From Oscillospiraceae bacterium (lineage in GTDB: Bacteria; Bacillota; Clostridia; Oscillospirales; Acutalibacteraceae), in contig SVOJ01000001.1 in the NCBI GenBank assembly GCA_015066385.1, positions 310,001 to 374,000 on the forward strand: 64,000 nucleotides of DNA. Reading direction: 5' to 3'. Positions 1-8,824 of this stretch are shown piece by piece. Below the pieces are notes generated by a model that made no database searches, had not been told where the DNA came from, and saw only the letters and a program-made list of their open reading frames with translations. Position 1 is the stretch's first letter. Each line of letters begins with the position of its first letter. A program made the translations under genes and the position numbers.

Positions 1-3000
1 TTTCTGCCGACACATCGCTTGCATTGTTGGTATAAACCATTTCTTCGTCTTTGCAGGTGGTATAACCGCCGTAAACCTTGTCGCCGCCGAGTACGGGGGA
101 AGCTTCTGTGCCGATGGTCTGTCCCCAGACCTGCTCGGTGCGAGCACCCTGCAGAAGATATGCCACCTCACCGGATGCAAACTGTTCTGCGGTTTTGACT
201 TCCGCCTGACCTGCCGCATCTGCACCGTTGATACCGCCTTCAGCAGTGCCGGCAAGATAGTAACAATTGGTGAGCGTGCTGTTTTCAGCAGGATAGCACA
301 CAACGCCGCCGACATCATCGCCGCTGACTATGGTAAGAGTGCCAATGTTATAGCAGTTCACAATGGTGCCATTGTTTTTACATGCTACGCCGCCCATTCC
401 GCTGCCTTTGGAGGTTTTTGTAACACTACCGGCATTGTAGCAGTCCTCAACAGTGCCATAGTTATAACATACCACACCGCCGATGCCGGTATAAGACTGT
501 ATCCAACCGTTGTTGCTGCAGTTTTTAACGGTGCCTCTATTTTCACCTGCCACGCCGGCGACAATATAATAGGCTTCCATACGACCGGTGTTTCTGCAAT
601 TCTGCACGGTGCCATAGTTTGTTCCGACCAAGCCAACATAACTTGAGCCAAAGATATAACTGTCGGCAAGGGTCAAATTGCTGACCTTGCCTCCCTGACC
701 GACATAGCCGAACAGGCCGACATGATTCTCATATTTCTTTATATACAAACCGCTGACCGTGAAATGATTACCGTCGAATGTGCCGGTGTATATGTAGTCA
801 TCATCGCCGATACGGTTCCATGCACGGTAATCACTGCCGACTCCGTTCAGTGTGCCGTCTTCATTGAGAACATTATTATTAACGGTGATATCGGCAGTCA
901 GTTCTGCACAGGCGGCCTTGTTTTTTGCCACATCGCCGTAGCCGGTGCTTACAATCGCCGAAAACCAATAGAGCTGACCTGCATTGGAAATCAGATAAGG
1001 ATCACTTTCGGTACCGCTGCCCGTTGCAGGCTCAAAAACGCCGCAAGAGCAGATGCCGTTGTTGGTGAAACTGCATACATGAAGCTCACCGCCGCAGATG
1101 CCGCAGATCGCACCCGTCTGATCTTCATGTGCACATTCCTTGCCGCAGTTTGCACAGATACCGTCCTTATTTGACCAATCGTGTGCAGGCTTTTCTGCCG
1201 GCACCTCGCCTGCCTTGTTGGTGAAAACCATACTTGCATCGTCTTTGCAGGTGGTATAACCGCCGTAAACCTTGTCGCCGCCGAATACGGGCATAGCATC
1301 TGTGCCGATCTTCTGTCCCCAGACCTGTTCGGCCTGTTCACCCTGCAGGAAATAGGCCACATCGCCCGAAGCAAACTGCTCTGCAGTTTTAACTTCTGCC
1401 TGACCCGCTATGTCCTTTCTTGCGATACCGCCGGCGGCAGTACCCGTAAGATAGTAGCAGGCAGTGACGGTGCCGTAATTGTTGCCCGAAATACCACCGA
1501 CAAACTCGCTGACGTTAACATTTGAGGTCGTGCATTTGACCATGCCGGTGTTGAAACAGTCGGAAATAACAGTGTTCTTGGGGTTCGCACCTGCGATACC
1601 GCCGATCCAAAGTCTGCCGATGACCTCGCCGGTATTATAACTACTCTTTACGGTATTCAGGTTATGACCGGCCACACCACCGATATAGTAGCTTTCTGTA
1701 TTTGTACCTTTGACTGTTGCGGTGTTGCTGCAGAATGTAACGATGCCGTCGTTGTGTCCTACAACGCCGCCTACCAGGGAGTGTCCGGACACATTGCCTG
1801 TGTTGCTGCAATGGATGAGTGTGCCGTCGTTGCTGCCGGCGATACCGCCGATATACATATCATTCCCCTCAACATTGCCTGTGTTGCTGCAATGGGTGAG
1901 TGTGCCGTTGTTGCTGCCGACAACACCGCCGATGGTATCGCCGTCACCGTAGTCAAAATCGTTGTTAAATCTGACAGTGCCGGTGTTATGGCAGTTTGAA
2001 ACAATATTGTTGTTAACGCCAACCACGCCGCCGACAAGATCGGCCGCGCAGACAAGACCGTCATTGCGGCAATCGGTAACGGTACCTTCATTCCAACCGA
2101 CAATACCGCCTGTTGCAAACACACCGTTGATGTAGCTGTCTGATAATGTTACATTGCTGATCTTTCCGCCCTCTCCGAGATAACCAAAGAGGCCGCTCAT
2201 TGTAGTATCGACGCATGTGCTGTCATACACACCGCTGATGGTGAAGTTTTTGCCGTCAAAGGAGCCGAAATATGGGCTGCCGGAATGATAACCTATAGCA
2301 ATCCATTCACGGTGGTTGTTGGCTGTGTTCAGGCTTCCGTCCTCATTCAGGACATTTTCATTGATGATGATATCACTCGTCAGTTCTGCACAGGCATACG
2401 GGTTTTCTTCAATATGGAGATCGAAGCCGTTGACCGCCGTTGCAAACCAGTAGAGCTGACCTGCGTTGGAGATCTTGTAAGGATCAGACTCGGTTCCGCT
2501 GCCGGTTGGCTGTTGATATTTACCACAGGAGCAGAAACCGTTTTTATCGAAGTAACAACCATCGGTATTTCCTCCGCAGAGCGTACAGATCTCACCTGTC
2601 TGACCTGCGTGGATACATTTGGAACCGCAGCCGTTTGCACAGATGCCGTTTTTATCGGACCAATCGTGTGCAGGCTTTGTTGCACTTGCTTTGCTGTTGT
2701 TGGAATAAACCGCAACGGCATCGTCCGCACAGGAAACATAGCCGTAGTAAACCTCTTCACCGCCGAGGACGGGATCATCATCTGTGCCGATGGTCTGTCC
2801 CCAGGCATCACCGAGTTTGTATGCAATCTCGCCGGACTTGAGCTGTTCTTCTGTTACCTTTGTGATCTCTACGTTACCACTCCCGGGTTTCAGAGGTGAA
2901 TCGCTGTGTACAGCCTCAAGACCGTCATCACCGAGGTAATAGCAATTCTTGATCGCGTTAACACTGCGAACCGTGCCGAATGCGCCGAGAAGGGCTTGGT

Positions 3001-5164
3001 CGGTCAGGTTGTCACCACGTTCAAACTGACCTGCAAACAGGCAGTTTTCAAGGACAGTCTTTGCGTTCGTGTTGGTAAAGCTTAAAAATCCGCCCATATA
3101 AATGGTTGCGGTGTTATTATAGCTGTTCTTTGCGTAATTTGTCTTTATTGTACCGTAGGCTCCGCAGTTACGGATGGTCACTTCACTGGTATTCTCCTGA
3201 ATCTTGCCGATAAATCCGCCTGCACCCGAGTCCACACGGTAAATGCCTGCATCAAAGGTGCCGTACCAAGTGCAGTTTTCGATGAGACTCTGGTGGTTTG
3301 CGTAACCCACAAAGCCGCCGATCATACCAATGCCGTGTGCCTTTGCGGTAAGATTTACATAAGAAGTGACATTCTGAATAATCGCACCGTTTCTTTCAAG
3401 GTCATTTTCACCGTTAACACCGCAGACAGAGCCGATAACACCGCCGATATAATCGACTTCAGTGTTCACAACCACCTCACCGAAAATAGTGAAGTTCTTG
3501 ACTGTACCGGTTCTGACTTCACCGAAGAAGCCGAGACCTGCTCTGCCGCCTTCAACATAAAGACCCTTGATGGTGTGGTTCTGTCCGTCAAAGATACCGC
3601 GGAAGTTATTGCTGTTTTCACCTGTGGAGCCGATGGGTGTCCAGGGTCTGTTTTCAAGGTCAATATCTGCTGTGAGAACTGCATTTGCTGTTCTGTCAAC
3701 GGTGTTGACATAGTTTGCAAACCAGAAAAGTTTACCTGCGTTGTCGATCTGATAATAGCCGTCCTTGAGCACGGGTGCTTCATAACAGCCGTTTACGGAA
3801 CAGAAACCGTTTGTGAAACTGTGCGCACAAGCGGAACCGCAGACCGTACAATTTTTGCTTGCGTCATAGGCAGGATGTGTGCAGGCATAGGAGCAGGTCA
3901 GGCATACGCCGTTTGACCAGGTGTGTGCACCCTGCTGTGCCGTTTTGCCGCAGGCACACTGTTTCCAGTGATTTGCAGGGTCGGAATTCCATTTGCCACT
4001 GAAATCGCAGGTGTGGATTTCCGCACCGCAGATACCGCAGGTACCGCTCTGCGCATCGTGCGAACAGACAGCGCCGCAGCCGTACAGACAGCTTCCGTCA
4101 ACATCCGACCATTCGTGCTGTCCGTTTTTGCAGTTGTTGACGACCGTCAGGATCGTATCAATTCTCTCCTGCAGGGAGGCAACATCTGCTTTGGTCGTAT
4201 TCGGATCTGCTCTGTAAGCGGCAAGATCAGCCTTAATGGAAGCCGCTTCCTGCGTGATTATATCGCTGACCGATACACCGGCAAGAACAGAGTCGAGATT
4301 GACAAGAGAAGCGTCGATCGCCGCAAAATCGGATTCTTCCGCGACGATATAACTCTGCAGATCGCGAAGCGTCTGACGGATATAAATCGTATATTCATAA
4401 ACATACTGCTTTTCATTGGCGAAGTTCAGTTCAATCACTTCATCATAGCTGACCAACGCCTCACGGACGGCTTGCTTGACATCCTCTGCCACGGAATCCT
4501 TGTACAGATACGATTCAAGTTCAAGATAAAGATCATTGAAATCCTGATAATCCAGACCCGAATATTCGGGGGCATCCTTATAATGCAGATACAGGGCATC
4601 ACCGGAGGTGCCCTCATTCAGATTCTGTGCCGCTTCCGAGAAAACATAGACGGCGGTCGAATAGCCGCTCTGCGAGGAAGAACCGTTGATCATCATTTCG
4701 GTCAGCGGAGCACCTGCTCTGATCTCTCTGGAAACATACATATAAAGCTGAGTGCCGCCGGCTTTGTTGTTCAGGTTAACAAAACCGTCTCCGGAGCCGT
4801 TGGGCATTTCACTGCAACCGATCGGGTAATGATAGGCACTTTTGTTGCTGAGCCATCCTTCTCTGATCTCACCCTCATACGGTGTCAGGAACAGAATACT
4901 GCGGATGGCCTTGTTGGGCTTGGTGGTGGTCTTGTAGCCGATGTAAATATAATCGGTACCCGAACCGCAGCCCTTGTTCAGGTCAACATCAATAAGCGTA
5001 TAGCCGTTGCTTGTGAGTTTTCCCTGTGCAGTGGCCTTGTCGGCATCGGCGGCAATGGCAATGTCTTCCACAAAGGTGCCTGCCGCACTTGCCGGCAGAA
5101 CCGACAGCGGGATCATTGTCACAACCATAAGAATTGCGAGGATGATTGATAAGAATTTTTTCAT
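1..5164 (-). CDS. Giant secreted GLUG-repeat beta-helix surface protein (C-terminus beyond window)
   Basis: A single open frame runs from ATG 5164 (SD AAAGGAG just upstream) off the left edge, giving at least 1,721 residues. Residues 1 to about 29 are a signal peptide (MKK, hydrophobic core, ASA). Next come a globular N-domain and an alpha-helical stretch (about 245-340). Three modules of beta-helix repeats of the GLUG type (VGGIVG / GTVTDC patterns) lie at about 465-820, 885-1300 and 1375-1695. Each ends with a QFASGEVAYLLQG- and WGQ-like block. Linkers with HxW and CxxCG motifs separate the modules. GLUG proteins are known as extracellular or adhesin-like; a role in binding mucus, fibre or other cells is inference. 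No anchor is visible because the C-terminus is missing. The gene lies downstream of, and in the same orientation as, the small unknown gene at 5258-5587. Confidence 0.85.
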   Translation of the reverse strand, partial: MKKFLSIILAILMVVTMIPLSVLPASAAGTFVEDIAIAADADKATAQGKLTSNGYTLIDVDLNKGCGSGTDYIYIGYKTTTKPNKAIRSILFLTPYEGEIREGWLSNKSAYHYPIGCSEMPNGSGDGFVNLNNKAGGTQLYMYVSREIRAGAPLTEMMINGSSSQSGYSTAVYVFSEAAQNLNEGTSGDALYLHYKDAPEYSGLDYQDFNDLYLELESYLYKDSVAEDVKQAVREALVSYDEVIELNFANEKQYVYEYTIYIRQTLRDLQSYIVAEESDFAAIDASLVNLDSVLAGVSVSDIITQEAASIKADLAAYRADPNTTKADVASLQERIDTILTVVNNCKNGQHEWSDVDGSCLYGCGAVCSHDAQSGTCGICGAEIHTCDFSGKWNSDPANHWKQCACGKTAQQGAHTWSNGVCLTCSYACTHPAYDASKNCTVCGSACAHSFTNGFCSVNGCYEAPVLKDGYYQIDNAGKLFWFANYVNTVDRTANAVLTADIDLENRPWTPIGSTGENSNNFRGIFDGQNHTIKGLYVEGGRAGLGFFGEVRTGTVKNFTIFGEVVVNTEVDYIGGVIGSVCGVNGENDLERNGAIIQNVTSYVNLTAKAHGIGMIGGFVGYANHQSLIENCTWYGTFDAGIYRVDSGAGGFIGKIQENTSEVTIRNCGAYGTIKTNYAKNSYNNTATIYMGGFLSFTNTNAKTVLENCLFAGQFERGDNLTDQALLGAFGTVRSVNAIKNCYYLGDDGLEAVHSDSPLKPGSGNVEITKVTEEQLKSGEIAYKLGDAWGQTIGTDDDPVLGGEEVYYGYVSCADDAVAVYSNNSKASATKPAHDWSDKNGICANGCGSKCIHAGQTGEICTLCGGNTDGCYFDKNGFCSCGKYQQPTGSGTESDPYKISNAGQLYWFATAVNGFDLHIEENPYACAELTSDIIINENVLNEDGSLNTANNHREWIAIGYHSGSPYFGSFDGKNFTISGVYDSTCVDTTMSGLFGYLGEGGKISNVTLSDSYINGVFATGGIVGWNEGTVTDCRNDGLVCAADLVGGVVGVNNNIVSNCHNTGTVRFNNDFDYGDGDTIGGVVGSNNGTLTHCSNTGNVEGNDMYIGGIAGSNDGTLIHCSNTGNVSGHSLVGGVVGHNDGIVTFCSNTATVKGTNTESYYIGGVAGHNLNTVKSSYNTGEVIGRLWIGGIAGANPKNTVISDCFNTGMVKCTTSNVNVSEFVGGISGNNYGTVTACYYLTGTAAGGIARKDIAGQAEVKTAEQFASGDVAYFLQGEQAEQVWGQKIGTDAMPVFGGDKVYGGYTTCKDDASMVFTNKAGEVPAEKPAHDWSNKDGICANCGKECAHEDQTGAICGICGGELHVCSFTNNGICSCGVFEPATGSGTESDPYLISNAGQLYWFSAIVSTGYGDVAKNKAACAELTADITVNNNVLNEDGTLNGVGSDYRAWNRIGDDDYIYTGTFDGNHFTVSGLYIKKYENHVGLFGYVGQGGKVSNLTLADSYIFGSSYVGLVGTNYGTVQNCRNTGRMEAYYIVAGVAGENRGTVKNCSNNGWIQSYTGIGGVVCYNYGTVEDCYNAGSVTKTSKGSGMGGVACKNNGTIVNCYNIGTLTIVSGDDVGGVVCYPAENSTLTNCYYLAGTAEGGINGADAAGQAEVKTAEQFASGEVAYLLQGARTEQVWGQTIGTEASPVLGGDKVYGGYTTCKDEEMVYTNNASDVSAE
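45..91. repeat. Direct repeat copy A (module ends of the GLUG protein)
   Basis: These 47 bases are identical or nearly so to 1239-1285. The copies are 1,194 bp apart, exactly 398 codons, so recombination between them would delete or duplicate one module in frame. They encode the conserved end of a module and the start of the Cys-rich linker. Confidence 0.8.
1239..1285. repeat. Direct repeat copy B (module ends of the GLUG protein)
   Basis: Second copy of the repeat at 45-91, in the same frame and orientation inside the giant minus-strand gene. Confidence 0.8.
1791..1925. repeat. Tandem 81-bp internal repeat in module 2
   Basis: Two neighbouring units, starting near 1791 and 1872, share almost the same bases (ACATTGCCTGTGTTGCTGCA followed by a TGAGTGTGCCGT block). 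The period is 81 bp, or 27 codons, one rung-pair of the predicted beta-helix. The few differences suggest recent duplication. Confidence 0.7.
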
Positions 5165-5228
5165 TTGTTTATTCTCCTTTCGGAAAAGAGTTTGTAGTTT
5201 TGTTTTGTATGATACATACCGTGTCATA

Positions 5229-5246
5229 CAAAGAGAGCTCTCTTTG
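5229..5246. promoter_or_regulatory. 18-bp perfect palindrome upstream of the giant surface-protein gene
   Basis: CAAAGAGAGCTCTCTTTG is a perfect palindrome between the stop of the small gene (5258) and the start of the giant gene (5164). Next to it is an 8-bp inverted repeat TTGTATGA/TCATACAA (about 5203-5230). There is no T-run, so an operator or processing site seems more likely than a terminator. The function is unknown. Confidence 0.45.
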
Positions 5247-5257
5247 ATCTATGCTCC

Positions 5258-5587
5258 CTACGGTTGTTGCCTTTCAATTTCTGCCGAAATTCTGCGCACC
5301 ATTGATTTCAGTTCAATGAGTGCCGATTGACAGCAAGGCTCGTTTAACAGCCTTACGGGGATGTTCATTTCCCCGTCTTTTTCTGATGCCTTACAAGAAT
5401 AACGGGTGTTGAGCAAGCCTTCACCCTGGGGTGCGTAAACCAAAATTAAATTGTAGTTGGTTTCGCCCGGCAGCAGTGTGGCATCGGTAAAAAATTCCAT
5501 ATTCACCAAACCCGTTTTCAAAAGAAAATCACAGGCGGTGGGAAGATGTCCGCAAACGGCAACCTTAACACTTCTTGTCATAGGCAA
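5258..5587 (-). CDS. Small conserved-looking protein of unknown function
   Basis: About 109 residues if it starts at TTG 5587, which is 6 nt after GGAG; ATG 5581 is the alternative. The body reads MTRSVKVAVCGHLPTACDF and later ALIELKSMVRRISAE. It is a soluble protein with several Cys residues (CGH, CCQ) and no membrane segment. I do not recognise the family. It is divergent from the LytTR two-component pair at 5830 and upstream of the giant surface-protein gene, with which it could be co-transcribed. A link to that sensory system rests on position only. Confidence 0.6.
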   Translation of the reverse strand: MPMTRSVKVAVCGHLPTACDFLLKTGLVNMEFFTDATLLPGETNYNLILVYAPQGEGLLNTRYSCKASEKDGEMNIPVRLLNEPCCQSALIELKSMVRRISAEIERQQP

Positions 5588-5711
5588 ATTCTTCTCCTTT
5601 CTTCTTAATTTTCGTGTTTTATTACTTATAAACATTAACACAAAAATTCGTCTTTGGGACGCCCTGCGTAAATTCGGTCACTTTTTGCGTATATTTAGCC
5701 GTATTTTACGG

Positions 5712-5762
5712 ATCCGCTTCGTGTTTTACTGTAGTGCAAGGTTTCACGAAACGGATTTTTTT
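5712..5762 (+). terminator. Hairpin plus T-run ahead of the LytTR regulator
   Basis: ATCCGCTTCGTG (5712-5723) pairs with CACGAAACGGAT (5745-5756), followed by seven T residues. This is a good intrinsic terminator on the plus strand, but no plus-strand gene precedes it in the 5588-5711 gap. It may end a small RNA or act as a leader attenuator. Confidence 0.6.
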
Positions 5763-5771
5763 AAATTTTTA

Positions 5772-5800
5772 TCGACAATTTTTCTGATATATGATAGAAT
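5772..5800 (+). promoter_or_regulatory. Sigma-A-type promoter of the two-component operon
   Basis: TCGACA at 5772-5777, a 17-bp spacer and TAGAAT at 5795-5800, about 30 bp before the response-regulator start. Confidence 0.55.
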
Positions 5801-5829
5801 ATATCCAATTTATCTAAGTTGGTGAGTTC

Positions 5830-6555
5830 ATGAAAATTGCAATATGTGATGATGAAAATATCTTTCTTGCCGGGATGCAGACCTTGGCCGAGGAATACGC
5901 AAAAGAACATCACGATCATTTTGAGTTGTTTTCCCACCCTGATGATCTGATGGAAAAGGTTCAGAAAATCGGCGGCTTTGACATTTATATTCTTGATATT
6001 GTTTTGCCGAACACAAACGGCATTGCGTTGGGCAGAAAACTTCGTGACGAGGGCTATGACGGAAAGATTATCTACCTTACCTCAAGTGAGGAATACTCTC
6101 TTGATGCCTTCAGAGTAAGAGCATTCGACTACATCATAAAACCCATAAGCCGTGAGGCATTTTTCAAAACCGTTGATGATGCGGTTGCGTCAATAAACAA
6201 AAGAAAAGACAAAAAACTCACCGTTAAAACAAAAGAAAAGGTTGTAAAACTGAGTTATGATAAAATTATGTATGCAGAACTTAACGACAGATGCGTAAGG
6301 TTTTATCTTGAACAGGGAATAACCGTTGATTCGGTGACCCTTCGCACTACCTTCTCACAGGCCATGGAGGAATTACTGGGAGACAGCCGTTTCTTTATGT
6401 GCTCACAGAGTATGCTTGTAAATCTTGAGCAGATTTCTGAAATGAGCAGTACGGAAATAGCCTTCGGTGAGACCCGGCGTGTACATATCGGTGAAAAGAA
6501 CAGCCGTAAATTAAGACCTGTCTGGACAGAATATCTGTTTGATGCGGAGGTGTAA
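5830..6555 (+). CDS. LytTR-family response regulator (AgrA/LytR type)
   Basis: 241 residues. The N-terminal receiver domain has the acidic pair D8-D9, phospho-acceptor D56 in YILDIVLP, the conserved Thr in YLTSS and the Lys in IIKPI. A LytTR DNA-binding domain follows from about 125 to the end, including the FFMCSQSMLVNLEQI segment typical of the family. Start ATG 5830 has a weak GGTGAG SD. It is followed after 2 nt by its histidine kinase, so the two form one operon. Such pairs commonly answer peptide signals, but no agrB/agrD-like genes are nearby, so the signal and targets are unknown. Confidence 0.92.
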   Translation: MKIAICDDENIFLAGMQTLAEEYAKEHHDHFELFSHPDDLMEKVQKIGGFDIYILDIVLPNTNGIALGRKLRDEGYDGKIIYLTSSEEYSLDAFRVRAFDYIIKPISREAFFKTVDDAVASINKRKDKKLTVKTKEKVVKLSYDKIMYAELNDRCVRFYLEQGITVDSVTLRTTFSQAMEELLGDSRFFMCSQSMLVNLEQISEMSSTEIAFGETRRVHIGEKNSRKLRPVWTEYLFDAEV

Positions 6556-6557
6556 AC

Positions 6558-7838
6558 ATGGAGATTTTAAGAGATATATCTATACTGTGGGCAATGGTTC
6601 ACACTCTCATTATGTTTATGTTTCTTTTTGAGTCACGCTATGAAAAGAAAAAGACCATGTATATCACTCTCGGCACGATGATTCCCCTTATAATAGTAAA
6701 TCTTTTGCTTTTCGTGAAAATAGGATTTGAAGGCTACTCAACTTTGATGCTTGTTTCACTTTCCCTTCCGAGTTGTATCGTCTTTTGGTTTTTATCAAAA
6801 TACCGTGACGGGCGTTTCTTTTTTACCTTTTGTATGATAGACACTACGGTACTTGAAATAGTGTATATAACGAACATACTTGATTTTTATACCACCAACG
6901 AGTCCCACCTTGTTATGTTTCTTGTGCGGCTTATTGTTTTACCGCTTATTGAAATTGTTATACGGAAAAAACTTCGTCCCGTTTACCTTGATGTGCAGTC
7001 GAGAACAAGTAAGGGATGGGGAATATTTGCTGTGATCGGTGTGCTGTTTTACGTAGCAATCACTCTGCAGATGTCTTATCCCGACTCTGTAACAAACAGA
7101 CCTGAGCAGATTCCCGCCCTTGTGCTTATGTTTATTCTTATGCCGGTTATTTATCTGCATATTATCTCCACGCTGCGCCGTTATCAGCATACCTTTGAAA
7201 AGGCAGAAGAAGAAAATCTGATGAAAGTGCAAACGGCAAACATTCTTGAAAGAGTTGATGAACTGAGTGCGGCGAACGACAAATTCCGAGAGGAAAGACA
7301 CAACTTCCGCCACAAACTGAAAACAATCGCAAGCTTAGTGGAAGACGGGGAATATGAAGAACTTAGAATTCTCATTTCCGAATATCGGGAGAATATAGAT
7401 AAAACGAGAGTAATAAAATACTGTCAGCACTCGGTTCTTGATGCCGTTCTTTCCGTTTACATAAACAAAGCCAAACGCGCGGACATCGATCTGACTCTCG
7501 GCTTTGATTTTCCAGACACCTTTGCAGTAAAGGAAAGTGAACTTGCAACGGCACTGGCAAATGCCATCGAAAACGCAATTCACGCTTCAATGAAGCTCCC
7601 GAAAGAAAAACGCAAAATCACAATCAAGGTTATCCGTAAGCCGCAGTTTATGATTATGGTCAGAAATAATTTCGCAGGTGAAGTCACCTTTAATGAAAAA
7701 GGACTTCCCGTATCCCAAAGCGGTGACGGTCACGGACTCGGCACGAAATCAATGGTTTCGCTTTGCAATAAGCTTGGCGGTTTCTGTGACTTCAAGGCAG
7801 AAAACGGTGTGTTTACGGTGTTTATGACTCTGAAATAA
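6558..7838 (+). CDS. GHKL-family sensor histidine kinase (AgrC-like)
   Basis: 426 residues. About six hydrophobic segments fill residues 5-205 and form the membrane sensor domain. A coiled linker (about 210-245) is followed by an atypical H-box with H248 and H252 (ERHNFRH), an N-box (NAIENAIHAS, near 334-344) and a G-box (GHGLGTKS, 391-398) of the ATPase domain. The layout matches AgrC/VirS-type kinases that pair with LytTR regulators. It is translated 2 nt after its regulator and ends before a terminator. The ligand cannot be read from the sequence. Confidence 0.92.
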   Translation: MEILRDISILWAMVHTLIMFMFLFESRYEKKKTMYITLGTMIPLIIVNLLLFVKIGFEGYSTLMLVSLSLPSCIVFWFLSKYRDGRFFFTFCMIDTTVLEIVYITNILDFYTTNESHLVMFLVRLIVLPLIEIVIRKKLRPVYLDVQSRTSKGWGIFAVIGVLFYVAITLQMSYPDSVTNRPEQIPALVLMFILMPVIYLHIISTLRRYQHTFEKAEEENLMKVQTANILERVDELSAANDKFREERHNFRHKLKTIASLVEDGEYEELRILISEYRENIDKTRVIKYCQHSVLDAVLSVYINKAKRADIDLTLGFDFPDTFAVKESELATALANAIENAIHASMKLPKEKRKITIKVIRKPQFMIMVRNNFAGEVTFNEKGLPVSQSGDGHGLGTKSMVSLCNKLGGFCDFKAENGVFTVFMTLK

Positions 7839-7844
7839 AAGATA

Positions 7845-7880
7845 AAGACAAGGACTTTTGCGGGCCCTTGTCTTCTTTAT
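7845..7880 (+). terminator. Terminator of the two-component operon
   Basis: AAGACAAGG (7845-7853) pairs with CCTTGTCTT (7866-7874), followed by a T-rich stretch. Confidence 0.75.
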
Positions 7881-7995
7881 TATGTGTATGAATGTATTAT
7901 CAAAAAACTATTTTATAAAAGTCATTTTTCAAAAAAGCGTCAATAACTACGAGCGACCTACATCCTCAGACTGTGTCTATCCGTATAATTAAGTC

Positions 7996-8375
7996 TTAAT
8001 TGTGTATCATCTCATTGTAGACAATCTCTCTTGCTCTTTGCTGAATGTTATTCATTCTTTGAATCCACTCAAACTGATTATCGTCTTTCAGTTGCTCGGT
8101 TACACCTTCTGCGGTTTTCATCTTTTCAACAAGTGTATCAAACATATCTTGTGTCTGTTTTTCTACTTCGGCACAGTGCTGATAAAGTTTTCCTTGAGTA
8201 AGCAGTGTTGTAAACAATAGCTTCTTATACTTTTCAAGATAATCCTTGTGTAACATACCCCATTTGCCGAGGGTAACACTTGCTTCTTCGGGTGGTAAGA
8301 TAAGGTTAGGTATGTTGTGTAATCTCCAACCTGTCTATATTGAATATTTGTAGGGTTTTTCATAGTAGTATTCAT
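7996..8375 (-). pseudogene. Frameshifted tnpV-like mobile-element gene
   Basis: The minus strand carries a TnpV-type protein split into two frames. The first part starts at ATG 8363 (SD AAAGGA) or ATG 8375 and reads IQYRQVGDY. The matching continuation IPNLILPPEEASVTLGKWG, then MLHKDYLEKYKKLLF to the stop near 7996, is in another frame. The frame break lies close to 8310-8320, where one base appears lost or gained after GATTAC. TnpV is a small protein found on clostridial transposons and integrative elements; its exact role is not settled. A sequencing error cannot be excluded. Confidence 0.75.
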
Positions 8376-8650
8376 CCTTTCGTATTCTTAACAAATGTGT
8401 CGTAAATAAATTTTGCTCCGAGCCTGAATCCCGATATAAAGCTGTCTGCATTATTTGTTGTTGAAAATTCGACATAAGCGCTGACATAGTTTTGAAACAG
8501 CTCCTTGTCCTCACCGTTCAACCTTGCAGTAAGCTGTTCTTTATTCTCTACAAGATTACTCAGCTTCTTTTTAAGTTTAGCTGTTAATTCTGTATTTACT
8601 TCTTGTGGCTCAATGTTACCGTAATAGAAATCTTCAATAATATTTGACAT
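8372..8650 (-). CDS. DUF6809-like small protein, mobile-element associated
   Basis: 92 residues from ATG 8650, chosen because GGAGG lies 8 nt upstream; an in-frame ATG at 8758 has no SD. The protein starts MSNIIEDFYYGNIEPQE and ends with SFISGFRLGAKFIYDTF, a pattern I recognise from DUF6809 proteins that accompany tnpV in clostridial elements. It is helical and soluble, with no known activity. The stop overlaps the start of the tnpV remnant by a few bases, so the two formed one operon. No recombinase or transposase is present, so this is probably a remnant. Confidence 0.7.
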   Translation of the reverse strand: MSNIIEDFYYGNIEPQEVNTELTAKLKKKLSNLVENKEQLTARLNGEDKELFQNYVSAYVEFSTTNNADSFISGFRLGAKFIYDTFVKNTKG

Positions 8651-8746
8651 TATGTATTCCTCCGTATCTGAGGAAACATATAAGAGTACGAAAGATAGAA
8701 TATGTATTGCCGGAGAACTACTTGTGTTATGAACATCCGTACCATA

Positions 8747-8792
8747 TTGAGTATTCATAAGGGATTTGACCTGTGAATACTCAATTTTTTTT
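8747..8792 (+). terminator. Perfect 11-bp inverted repeat with T8 tail
   Basis: TTGAGTATTCA (8747-8757) and TGAATACTCAA (8774-8784) flank a 16-nt loop, followed by eight T residues. In the plus direction this is an intrinsic terminator, but only the antisense side of the mobile remnant precedes it. It also marks the upstream edge of the DUF6809 gene and could be an element end. Confidence 0.6.
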
Positions 8793-8818
8793 GCTTGAAA
8801 TAGAGTTTTATATATAAT
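8791..8818 (+). promoter_or_regulatory. Promoter for the 8.8-9.1 kb RNA
   Basis: TTGCTT (8791-8796), a 16-bp spacer and a perfect TATAAT (8813-8818). Predicted transcription start near 8825. Confidence 0.55.
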
Positions 8819-8824
8819 TTAATA

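Noticed and set aside
1-2900. Repeats considered as a CRISPR array
   Set aside because: The repeats are long, in frame with one protein and have no spacer pattern or cas genes.
3923-5149. 408-residue plus-strand ORF in the giant surface-protein region
   Set aside because: The minus strand is open throughout with signal peptide and repeat structure; the plus ORF has no SD or recognisable domain.
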